Shown one piece after another: positions 44,420 to 55,440 of a stretch of DNA of 64,000 nucleotides. The notes beneath the pieces are model-generated. The model saw only the letters and a program-made list of their open reading frames with translations, ran no database searches and was not told where the DNA came from. The translations under genes were made by a program, and so were the position numbers. The stretch is from Ixodes scapularis. Taxonomy: Eukaryota; Arthropoda; Arachnida; Ixodida; Ixodidae. The DNA lies in assembly GCF_016920785.2 (NCBI RefSeq), contig NW_024609835.1:170000995-170064994 (forward strand), read 5' to 3'. Within the stretch, counting starts at the first letter, position 1, and each line of letters opens with the position of its first letter.

Positions 44420-44850
44420 TAATGTTGGGTTCGCCAGCGGATCGAGTTTTTAAAGATCAGCGGGATGCTTTCGAGACGACCGATGCGAGGTTTGTAGGTG
44501 AATACCGACTGACCAAAGGGGTGACTCGCTGGCTGTGTGACCAGCTTCGCGGAAAGCTCCAGCCTTGACGTGGAGGGCCCCGTGTGCTGACGGTCGAACA
44601 ACAAGTCCTCGCAGCTCTACGCTTTTACGCCGCTGGAGGCTTCCAGGGAACCGCCGGGAGCGACGAAAGCATTGGTGTTCTCCAGTGCTCTGTGAGTCGC
44701 GTACTTGGTGATGTCACCAACGCTATCATCGATTGCCTCGGATCGAAGTGGCTGTGTTTCCAACAAATTCAAGCAGAGAAGGCGCTCACAAAAAGGAAGT
44801 TCTTCGAGCGATGCAAGTTCAGCGGCGTTATCGATAAATATTCTAAATAC
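44420..44850 (+). pseudogene. Harbinger (HARBI1-type) transposase N-terminal fragment
   Basis: DRVFKDQRDAFETTDARF, TKGVTRWLCDQL, then a TGA, then LTVEQQVLAALRFYAAGGFQ, TAGSDESIGVLQCSVSRVL and FFERCKFSGVID. This is the N-terminal and helix-turn-helix part of Harbinger transposases. It ends where the first catalytic Asp (VDGT) block should start, so the DDE core is missing. Inactive. Confidence 0.85.
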
Positions 44851-45369
44851 TCTTACACAATTCAACACGATTGTGTTTTCATTTGAGTGCCCCCCATATA
44901 AGTGATTTGGCTGAGCGAAAAGCCAAGCAAGCAACGGTAACAGGCTTAAGTTGAGCTAGTTCGTTCATACTTCAGGCAGAGAGAAAGAGAAATATGCTTT
45001 ATTTTAAAGCAACTACTTCAGGTAAGGCTAGCTGAACTAGAATGAATATACACATAAAGATAATACCATACACACCATGGGACTAACAACTGACTTTTTT
45101 CTCCTCTTCTACTACGAACCCAACTTCAGGGAAATATTCTCGTTTCTTCTTTTTCGCTTCCTCCTTCACCAAAAATGTAACCCCCGAAGGAACATTTTTT
45201 CTTTCTCGTGCAGCACGGGTGAAGTTGCACTAACGCAGTGAAACATAGTCAAAAAGTAAAATTTGTCGTTAGTTCTTTATACAGCAGGAGGTTAGTCTGC
45301 CTGAACATGGCGACATTGTTACCCACTGTAGGTAAGCAATTTAGCCAGTGCAGTACGACTGCTAGCCCG

Positions 45370-45540
45370 GGGTCTTTTACGTGTATCACGCAGTAGTGAT
45401 ACACGACCGCACGCCGGAACGATGATCATCCAGATCGAAACGGGCAGGGGCGGGGATTGAGCCCAGGATCCCGGGGTTCTGCAGCGCGAGCTTTCGCTCC
45501 ACGTGCTCCGAGCTGTTGTGCGCTAGCCTACTCGGCGATT
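45370..45540 (-). repeat. SINE-like repeat
   Basis: On the minus strand, GGGCTCAATCCCCGCCCC resembles a tRNA B box. Upstream GAGCGAAAGCTCGCGCTG is repeat-like. No other copy was found in the window. Confidence 0.35.
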
Positions 45541-45959
45541 CTCCGAAATTCCCTGTAGAGAACGATGTAGTTTCAACTCGATCGCCACTCTTCGGCGACG
45601 TCACCGGACACGTGACAGTGCAGTTCTCTTCCGATGTAGTTTGTTGCCGATGGAGATTAGGCTCCTCCCACCGGCGACGTCACGATGCAGTTTCCCCATC
45701 GCTTTTTCCAGCATAGACAGACAAGAGTGTAAATAAATAAAGGGATCAGTTTGGCCACTTGAGCATACTGATTTCTATCCCGACTTTCCTGGCTAGTAAC
45801 AACCGCGTTTACTGTTTGTGTCGTTTTCAGGTAGTAAATTAGTAGTAAAACGTTAGTAACGGCCATAGAGAAGTAGTAACTGCTGCAGTTACTGTACTTT
45901 TACTATTTTTCTTAAGAGTGGTGTTGGAAAACGCGACTATTCCCTCTGGAGACTAGGAC

Positions 45960-47680
45960 GTAATAACTCGTTGAGCAGGTACGCCTCGAACAGGAAGTCA
46001 CAATTAACGACTGGATGTCAAAATTTTCTTAGTTCTGTAATTGAATATGCGTTGCACTGTATACCTGAAAGGAATTTGGATATCTGGCCTATTATCTTTG
46101 CTTATTACAGTTCCTAGTGCCGAAACGCCCGATTCTAGCCCTCTTTTAGGCAGATGCGCCTCGAGAAAGAAGCCACAATCAACGACAAAACAAGATCAAT
46201 ATTTTACCTATTTTGTAGCTGAATATTTGTTATACTACTTGTACACTTTAGTTGTACTCCATCTTGAGACACTGTTTTGACATTTCATTTTCGTTTTTAA
46301 TTATATACTTTAGTGCGGTTCTAAGTTCCGCATCACGCTATTTTTGCCCGCTGACCTTAAGGGTAGATGCGCCTCTAACAGGAGCAAAAATTGACGACAA
46401 AGGATATGAAAATATCTCCTTGTTTTGTAGCTGGATATGTGTTGCACTACTAGTACCCTGGAGTTGTATTCTATTCCGGGAGAGCGTTTTGATAACTGGC
46501 CTTTTGCTTCTCCATGATACAGGGTGTTTATTTATTTATATATTTTTCAAATGTAGATTTCTTTTAATTCGTTAAAGCTACACAAATCCAATCTGCGCGA
46601 GTGAATTATACGGCGAGGCGGAAATTACATTCAAGAGAGAAAAAAAAACTAATAAATGATCGATTCACGACATTTCACTAATTGCCTTTTAATTACATGT
46701 TTCATGGCACATTTTCTTACTGAAGACATTAAGACGATCAACGTTGAAGGCCAGTTTAGATTTTTTTTTAAATCTTGATCCAGTACAGTCATTTGTTGTC
46801 GAATTTCGTCATGAAAATGTGTCGATTCGGATGGCAAACGCGCGATGACCGCTGTAAAAACAACCCTTGTTTGACGCCGGGGTGTAACGAGTTACTCAAA
46901 AAATTCGCGTCCTTTTCTGGGTCACAGCATCGGAGCTGTTTGCAGTTGGCATTCCGTAGCTGATCAACTAAAGCCGTCAGCCCCCCGAGACAAGTTGCTG
47001 TTCTTTACGGCACGATATTACTGACAAATGTTTTAATCAGCATTTCATTTCGTCAGTAGCACGTGACCTTCCGGCGTCAGACGAGTGTTGCCCTTCCGGC
47101 GGGCATCGCTTGCTTGGTTTCTGTATCGACAGATTTCGAGAACTATATTTGACACTGAATAACTCAAACTGCGTGCTCGATTCTGGACTTATAAAAGTAG
47201 GCTGCCTCTCAACATTGATTGCCTCAATTTCTTCAATATAAACATGTGCACTAACACGCGTCTTTGAAAAAAAAATTATTAGCGGATTTTCGTTAATTTG
47301 ACATTTATTAGTTAAATGTTCTCTTGAATATAATGTCCGCCTGGCCTTAAAACTCACCCGCGCAGACCGCATTTTTGTGCCTTTCACGTGTTTTTTTTTT
47401 TTTTTTTGTGGGGGGGGGGGGGGGGGGGTCGGTAGTTTATAGAAAAACTATGATTCTGAATGGCAAAAAACATTATCTCTAAATAGGTGTTGCTGTGCAT
47501 CTCATGGGAATATTTTTATATCGGACCTATTTGTTTTTATGCTTTTTTTTTTGTTATTTGTAGAGCCGGAACAAGCGTTTCTTTCTTCAGGAAACTAAGA
47601 CCCCCTGCCTTTTTGGGCGTGTGTTTATCGGGTAGGACGCCTCAATTAACGACAGAGGTGATAACAAATGGGACGGTTCC
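45960..47680. repeat. Degenerate repeat array, units about 170-215 bp
   Basis: The block CGCCTC(G/T)A(A)CAGGA...AATTAACGAC recurs at about 45983, 46155, 46369 and 47638, each followed at similar spacing by TGTAGCTG(G/A)ATAT and similar words. The last unit is separated by unrelated sequence. Confidence 0.55.
47409..47428. repeat. Poly-T / poly-G tract
   Basis: A T run (about 47391-47407) followed by about 18-20 G. Length may be unreliable. Confidence 0.9.
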
Positions 47681-47699
47681 TGAGGTGCTTCACTAGAAG

Positions 47700-49869
47700 T
47701 ACGAAACATGTTTCTCTGATTTTATAAAAATTAACCTTGCTCCCTCACTTCCACTTGGTCAGAACAAGTCCTCCTCACTTACCAATTTCTAGTCAAAGGC
47801 TGTTCTTTGATAGGCGTTGTACAGCCTTTTTCTTCAGTCATTATTGAAAAGACGAGAACACTTCCAGCAAGCGTATGCCTTCTATCATTGGTGTCACACT
47901 ATTGTGAAATAACTAAATCAACGAATGAAGGGATACTATTGACTTTACATTTTCCATTATGCGGTAGCCAGAGCTCTCTGGCCTAAGATCATCTAAACCC
48001 CTTCTTTTTAAATATTTTTATATATTACGTCTCTCCTTACAACGTCTACCCATCAATTTTGTGTATTATCACATTCCTCTATACGTTCAACGCCAATCCT
48101 CTGGGCCACTTTTTTTTTTCTTAATATATATTTTTTTCTTTCCTCCGGTTTCATTCTTACAAAAAAAAACGCAGGGATCTTGCCTACTTTTTTATTGCTT
48201 TAGGTAGAGCAGTACGAAGCCTCGTGTACTTAAAAACAATTTGTTCTAATGTTTCGCTATAACTGTGGCTTCTTACGCATAATTGCCTATTCCTTAAAAT
48301 AAAATTTAGCACTATATGTCTTTTTCTTTAGCACTGCATGCATTCTCACCTCATACAGTAAAGAGCTTTTCTGCAAATGACCAAGCCCCTGTTCCTTTCT
48401 TATGTCCTGTTTTCGTGGCATGTACCTTGCTAAAGCTGATTTCTCTTGTACTTGTTCTCCCATCGTTGGTTAACACAAAATACTAAATATCACAGAAGTT
48501 TCCTCGCTAAACTTTGCTGTGATTATGCCGTGACCAAAGGCTGAAACGAACTTGTGTACCAATATTCGCTTCTTTCCCCCAAATTCTTCACGTGATGAAT
48601 ACATTTCGCTTCTATTGTCAGAATTTCGAACACTCGAAGGATTCGAAAATTCCATGCTAAACTTTTTATCAATCCTCAAACACGTATCGGACGTCTCAGA
48701 CTCGGTGCACCCCTACGAGAATACGACTGATGCTTCTAACAGGTGCTATTAACTCCAGCGATTGCGAGCAAATAGTGTGTGGAATCGAATTACACTTTCT
48801 ACGTGATACCTGCGTTAGAGAGCATAGCGAACTCCGAAATTGTTTGCAAGCCGCTCAACATCACGACTACCGCGCACTGAAACAGCTCCCATGAAGAAGA
48901 TTTTGGCTCTGCCATCTTACCGGTTACGATGGGTATTTTTGAAGTCCCTTGACGTCAAACATTTGTACAACATGGCGGCAGCCAGAGGGGTGCCCCTTTC
49001 TGACTTCCTGCTTATTAATCTGGCCCCTTTACCTATGGTCATGACTGCGTAATGTACGGATAAGATTTGCAGCGTTCTCGCTACATTATATTGTCTTTCT
49101 CTTGAACGTTAAACCAAATATAATATTGACATTTTACCTGCTACTCTGTAATAGGAAACTCAACCACATAATAAAAGTTTAATGTAGACAACTCATAATC
49201 GGTTTGCGCGGATGGAACAGAAGGATTTGACTGGCTTTCCCTTCATGCCGAGGCCTCCAGAAAAGCACGGTTAAATAGATTACCCGATTTGTATAGTAAC
49301 TTTTTAATTAAAACACCTGACACTGGAGTATCTTCTTAAAATACTTGAGTGGAAAGCACAGGAATAGGACAAGAAAAGGCGACCTCTGAAGAACACTAGA
49401 ACAAAAGGACGAAGGTAACAACCCGTTGAGAGGAAAACTCTACTCGAGGGTTACGATATCACTCTCAAACCAGCTCGCCTTTACTATCCTTTTAACTACT
49501 GAATGGGCTACTGAAATGTCTGAAGCAACCCACATTTTGAAAATAAAAGTTAAATGACGAATGCAGAATGCTTAATATTATTGAAGAAAGGCCATGGGTG
49601 GTTCGTGTCTTTTACAGACGACTGCTTACATCTGGATCACTCAAGTCGTGCCTCGGTGGCTCCTAACTATTATCCGTCTGGCTTATTTAACTGTACGTAT
49701 GGCCCCGGGGGCATGAATACTTCTCAGACATCACTACAGAAAGTTCCCACTTCAAGCGTTTTATATCTTGCTTAATATCAACATACACACTCCAGTGATG
49801 CAAACAGCACGATAACATTTCGCGATATTAGTTTCTCTTTTACTAGTATACCTGGCATGGTTACTTCTC
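47700..49869. other. Unassigned
   Basis: AT-rich sequence without motifs; ORFs are short. Confidence 0.5.
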
Positions 49870-51038
49870 AGAGGGTATAAATGTCACACTTTCAGCTGTG
49901 TAAATGCAGCTTATATTAACATTAAAAAGTATCAAGACTTGCAGACAGTCCGAGAAATGTTCGCGATGTGCGAATACTTGACCCCTTGCTTGTCTACCTA
50001 GGTTGGATACTGCTCAGAAAAATATAAAGTACTCAATTTGGGCTTTGTAAATACAGCTTATATCAACATGAAAAGATACTAATGGACCTCGCAGACAGCC
50101 GCGTAATTCTTCGCGGTGATCAAATCCTTCCTTTTTGTTTGTCTATTTGAGATGGTACTGCTCACACAGTATAAAGATCGCACTTGTAGCATTGTAAATA
50201 TAGCTTACATCAACGTAACACTATCAAGCCTTCCAGACCGCCCGACGATTGTTCGCGGTGATTGAATATTTCCATCTTGCTTGTCAACTTTGGATAGGTA
50301 CGCCTCAGAGAGCAAAACGTTCACACTTTAAACATTGTAAATACACCTTATATCAACATAAAACTACTCAAGCCATGCACCAAAAAATTGTTCGCGATGA
50401 TCGAATATTTTTACCTTGCACGTCTATCGCGGATGAATACGCTTCAGCCAGTAAAAACTTTGCACTTTAGGCATTGAAAATACAGCTTATATCAACATAA
50501 AAGTATCAAGCTTTGCAGGCAGCCCAAGAATTCTTCTTGGGGATCGAATATTCCTATCTCGCTTTTCAAGCTGGGATGAATACGACTCACACAGAATAAA
50601 GTTCACAATTTAAGCATTGAAAATAGAAATTATATTATCACAAAACTTCCAAGTTTTGCAGACAGCCCGATACTGGTCCGCGAGGATAAAAAATCTCCAT
50701 CTTGCTCATATACCTCAGATTGACACGGCCGAGACAGTAAAAAGTTTACAGTTAAAGAATTGCGAATACAGCTTATATCAACATAAAACTATCAAGTCAT
50801 GCAGACAGCCCGAGAATTGTTCACGGTCATCGAATATTTCTATTTTTCTTCTCGACCAGGGATGAATACCGCTCACACAAATTGAAGCACACGCTTTAAG
50901 CATCGTAAATACAGCTTATACCAACATAAAACTGCAAAGCTTTGTAGAAAATCTGAGAATTGTTCACAGCGATCGATTATTTTCACCTTGCTTCTCGACC
51001 TTCGATGAATAAGGCTCACACGAAATCAAGTTCGCACT
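49870..51038. repeat. Tandem satellite, about 143-bp unit, eight copies
   Basis: The word TAAATACAGCTTATATCAAC or a close variant starts at 49901, 50048, 50195, 50338, 50477, 50620, 50763 and 50906. Spacing is 139-147 bases. Each unit also has a CAGACAGCCCGA-like block and a GATCGAATATT block. Confidence 0.95.
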
Positions 51039-51684
51039 TTAAAGGGATACACAACGAAATTTCGGCGCTCATTTTTTGGTCTATATGTGTTCAAAATAGC
51101 AGTATCATATGGAACATACCAATATCTTGTTAAAAAAAGTCTCGAAAAGGAATTTTGAAACGAATTAAACGATTAGCAAAGAGCACCTGGTGGATGTCGC
51201 TAACGCCTCGTTTGTAATGCTCGTCTAGGAACCTTGAGAGCTAGTGACGGAGGTTGTCTCGTCTCCGGCCACGACGAGAGAAGGGGGGAAGGTACAACTC
51301 CCCTCTTCCCGAGAATCCCTTTTGTGTGTCGCAGAAGTCGCTATTGTCCCCCTAGAAGATTATAGAAGATTAACCCGTCACTCAAAATTCGTACAAAAGC
51401 AGCCGCTTCGGTGGCTGGAACGACTAGGCCATTCTTTCGACGTCAGCCTCGCCGTAGCTTTGCTCGTCTTGAGACGACCTACGTCACGATTGCGTTGGAT
51501 GTCACGTGCTCTAAGCTGGGCCTTCTCCAAGCGCTTGCCAGAGTGGGCCGTTTATAACGAAAAATACAGCCACCAGGATCAAAATACAAACGTGCGATTG
51601 TCATTTATGGATATTGTGGATCATATTCAACATATTTTTGAACACGACGGGAATATTTAAAATTTTGTTGAAGTATCCCTTTAA
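51039..51684. mobile_element. TTAA-bounded MITE at the satellite edge
   Basis: Left end TTAAAGGGATACACAACGAA; right end, reverse-complemented, TTAAAGGGATACTTCAACAA. The left TTAA is the TTTAA of the satellite unit (compare CTTTAAGCATTG in other units), so it entered the array. Confidence 0.88.
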
Positions 51685-52009
51685 AAGCGGGTGCTCAAAA
51701 TTTTCTTCAGCGTGGCAGAAGATTCCCCCTCTTTTCTTTTTTTCCTCCTCCCCTTTCCTCCTCCATTTTCCTCCTCGCTTTTTCCGGCCTTCTCGCACGA
51801 GTGCTAATAGGCTTAGCGGTTCCCCGACAAAATCTCCGTAACCCTTCAAGGTTCTCTGCTTCAATCTCAAACACCAGGGATTAGTTAGGCCGGCTGGATA
51901 TGAGCTCGGAAGGGTTCAGGCTAACTCGCGTTTCTCCTTTTTTTTTTTTTTTTACTCTTTTTCTGCAGCTCTACCCTGTTGGAAAATTTCGATGATGGAA
52001 AGATGATGG

Positions 52010-52225
52010 AAAAGGCTCATACAAGCATAACCGTAATATGGGACATCCTATACAAACGAAACCGCGGCCCCAGTATAGTGGATTACGTCGGAACGATACA
52101 GGTAGGCGGAACCATACAAGCGTGTCGTATTATGGGACATCCTATACCTGTGTAGTGGATTATGGCGGAACCATGTAGGCGGGCGGAACCATAGATGCAT
52201 GACGTAATATGGGACATCCTATACC
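52010..52225. repeat. Three-copy short tandem repeat
   Basis: ATGGGACATCCTATAC recurs at 52040, 52134 and 52211, with GGCGGAACCATA-like blocks between. Confidence 0.85.
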
Positions 52226-52228
52226 AGC

Positions 52229-52262
52229 GAAAAGGCAATACCAGCATGGTATTGCCTTTTCC
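52229..52262. repeat. Short near-perfect hairpin
   Basis: GAAAAGGCAATACC and GGTATTGCCTTTTC around a five-base loop, next to the 52010-52225 repeats. Confidence 0.95.
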
Positions 52263-52439
52263 AACATATATGGCTCCAACATGCTGGTTTCGCCTTGTCA
52301 CTGTTGTACAGGGCGATTTAGTTTTAAGCTTTACATATATGTTTAGAAAGGTTGTAAAAGCTAAATTAATGCGGTTTGTGCAGGCGAGTTATATGGCCAG
52401 GCGTACATAGTATAGGGGCCTAATCGTAACAATCAGTCA

Positions 52440-52975
52440 GATAATTAAATACAATTTGTTAAATAACTTTTTAATTATTGAAAATGAAAATATGGTTTTA
52501 ATTAGAAACTTGCCGAGTCATTGAAAACCACAAAATCAACTTTCTAGAAGGATATAATGCAGGGGTAGCATTTTACGCATTCTGTAAAAACGCTTTATTT
52601 GGACGAGTTTCTAGGTTTCAGTTTCTTATCAGAGCTCATCTCTACGCCCACAGTCTTGTTCCCCAGGGGCTTAGACGCGAAACACACGTGCGCCTTGCTT
52701 CCCTCCATCCTACGAGGGAGGCGAGGGGGTGGCTTCGCACTGCGGCCACCGGGCAGCAGGACCGCAGGTGCAAAGATGCGCTCCGGTAAGAAACCGAAGT
52801 CTGGAAACGCGTCCAAATTGACAATTTTTTTAGAATGCCATAAAATGCTTCTCTTGTCTTATAACTTCACAAAGAAAGTTGATTTAGTGTGTTTTGATGA
52901 CGGTTAGCAAGTTTCTAATTGGAACCATGGGTCTATTTTCACTGATTAAAAATTTAAGGAACATACTATACTTAA
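52440..52975. repeat. Foldback family F1, copy 3 (longest)
   Basis: Left GGTTTTAATTAGAAACTTGC; right, reverse-complemented, GGTTCCAATTAGAAACTTGC. Inner pairs such as AAATCAACTTTCT and ATGCTTCTC/GCATTTTAC regions continue for over 200 bases. The centre holds CCTACGAGGGAGGCGAGGGG. Confidence 0.85.
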
Positions 52976-53290
52976 AGAGAGGCTGAAGCGGTTTTGTATT
53001 TGAGAAAACACTTTTAGAACTTCATTTGACCTCCAGAATCTCAAATATCGAAATTATTTGGTAATTTGATGAATCGAGGCTGCATAGAGTCATTTTTAAA
53101 GCGCTGTGAAACCCCTTCCCTAGAGAGCGACATCACAAAAGCAGCTTTCGAAATCTTTGCTCACGCATCTTCAGCGTCTATCAAAGCTATGCACGCACAT
53201 GTCATTTTTTAAAAGGGCAGTAAAATGTGTCACGACTGGTGCCAATGCGGGAGAATATACCTAGAAAACTTGCGACTGGACGTGCGGCCC

Positions 53291-54318
53291 TTAAAGGGGC
53301 CCTGCAATGACTTTTTGACTGGTTTTTAATTTGCACTGAACCTGAGCGTACCGAACGTAGTAACTTAATCCAACTTTTCTTTTCTCAAATTTCGCTTTAT
53401 TTTAAAAGTTATAGGCAAATTAGAATTACAAAAACAAGCAAAAAATAACCTCCTTCATGACGTCGTAGGTCCTGGCTTGAGTGGCCTTGAACTAGAGGAG
53501 GAGTAGTGAGCTCATCGAGCTATGGTGAGCGCACACGGCTGCCGCGCTCCGTGTCGACGGCTCGAGAGGGCGCCACTAAAGCACGTGTTGGATAGGCTGT
53601 ATGAAGCGGGCGGCCAGGGCAGCTCGCATTGCATTTGCAGCGCGACTAAACACTAATTCGGCATAACATTTCGTTGGCCACAAGCGACAGTAAACACGGG
53701 GTAAAGATCAGTTCAAAACGGGAGCCACTTCGCGCTGACGCACCGCCAAATGGCCAAATCGCCAGCAGGGCCCGCGCCGAAGGCCTTCGGAACGCTCGGA
53801 ACCGGTCGGATTCTTGAGCCGGTATACGACCACAGCGCCGCCGCGTACATCCGGGGCTTTTCTACACTCCTCGTTTGGCGGAGCCTCATCCCACTAGCCT
53901 TTTCTAGTATGCGCCGTTTTTTTCCGCCGCTTGGTAGCGGGTATGTCGATGGGTCATTTCTCGTTTCCATACTTTCTAAACTGCATTTGTTTCTTTTCTG
54001 ATCTAAAATAGTGAACAAAAACTACTTTCATACATAATTGAAACGGTTCGCGACACTTATATTTTGTATCTTGACTAAAAAAAAGCTCTTAGCGGCTTTG
54101 ACCAGTGGCAAGCCCAGGACCAAAGACGTCACATTTTGAGCGCTTTCGGTACCGCGGGTCGCCCTCGTCGGTGGAGGAGGTTTCCGCGTCGTCCGGTTAA
54201 AATATGACGCACTGATATTTAGTTACTCTCTCCGTGCCCGCTGGCTTGCCCCAACCCCGAGAGACGTGGAAACCGCAAAAAAGGTAGACGCTTAAATATG
54301 ATTGCAGGGCCCCTTTAA
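53291..54318. mobile_element. TTAA-bounded MITE, about 1.03 kb
   Basis: Left end TTAAAGGGGCCCTGCAAT; right end ATTGCAGGGCCCCTTTAA, a perfect terminal repeat apart from one T. No transposase ORF. Confidence 0.92.
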
Positions 54319-55189
54319 GCGACAAACGCTTGGCGGCTGAAAGGTCTTCTTACGATCTCACTATTGGTAGGAGGTTTTTTTTGTGTTTTCTCATGTTTAC
54401 TTATATCTTTGTGGAAAACGAACGGGATGTTTAGGTTTGCGGGATAAAACTACGCTAGAATGAACCTCCATCTAGTTTTCTGAAAGAAGTCTGGCACATC
54501 TCTGTAATAAGCCGACTGATCATTACAAATTAGCCTTTTATACTATGCCGCCCTGGCCATGCAACTCACGTGCACAGACCGCGTAAATGTAGCTTTTATG
54601 GCTTTTTTAAAAAAAGTCTGTAAAACATACAAAAAAACACTGTGTAGAATATCCCCCAATACGATACGATTGTATGGTTCCTTTCCCGCTTGCATTGTTC
54701 AAGAAAGACTTGTGGACATCCAGCGTTTCATTGGAATGCTGGATGTCAGCTAGTCTACATCAGTGAGTGGTTTCAAACAAGCATGATGTTTGCACACCAG
54801 TAAGCTCTTATCCGAGGCTCACCAGGAGCACTAAGAGCAGAGGCAAAATGTTGTGACCTGGTAAATTTGGTTGCAGGTATTTATTTTTAGAAGAACTGCA
54901 AGCAGCAAAGCTTAACTTTGCTCAAGAGATAATTAAAAATTCAGTACTGAACAATGGTGTCCCTTGAGCTGTCAGACCGAACTCCCACTCTTGCCACTCA
55001 GGGGTTCCTAACTTGTGCGCAGAGGATCAGCACAACCCAGATTTGTGCTGCAAGTGCACCTGCAATATAAAAGTTGAATAAACATGAGATGAAATATGAG
55101 ACGTGAGATGAAATATGAGCACAGATCTTGAAGAGGAGGATAGGAGGGTATGCTCCTCCTCCCCCTCCCCTCCTCCTCTTCTGCTCCCT
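54319..55189. other. Unassigned
   Basis: Nothing recognised. Confidence 0.5.
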
Positions 55190-55440
55190 CCCATTTAGCG
55201 GGAAATTTCCCTGAATTTAGCGGGAAAATTTCCCCACTAAATTTAGCGGGTTACGTTTCCCACTAAATTTAGCGCGGAAATTGACGTCACATGACCTCAA
55301 CACAAATGCAGTTTTCCCGCTAAAAGTAGCGGGGAAAATGACGTCGCATGACCGTGTCACGTCATCCATAAAAAAATTCAGTTTCTCAGCTAGACTTAGC
55401 GGAAATATTAACGTCACATGACCGCAACATTAATTCAATT
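55190..55440. repeat. Degenerate short tandem repeat
   Basis: TTTAGCGGGAAA-type words alternate with GACGTCACATGACC (55283, 55340 as GACGTCGC, 55410 as AACGTCAC). Spacing 57 and 70 bases. Confidence 0.75.
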
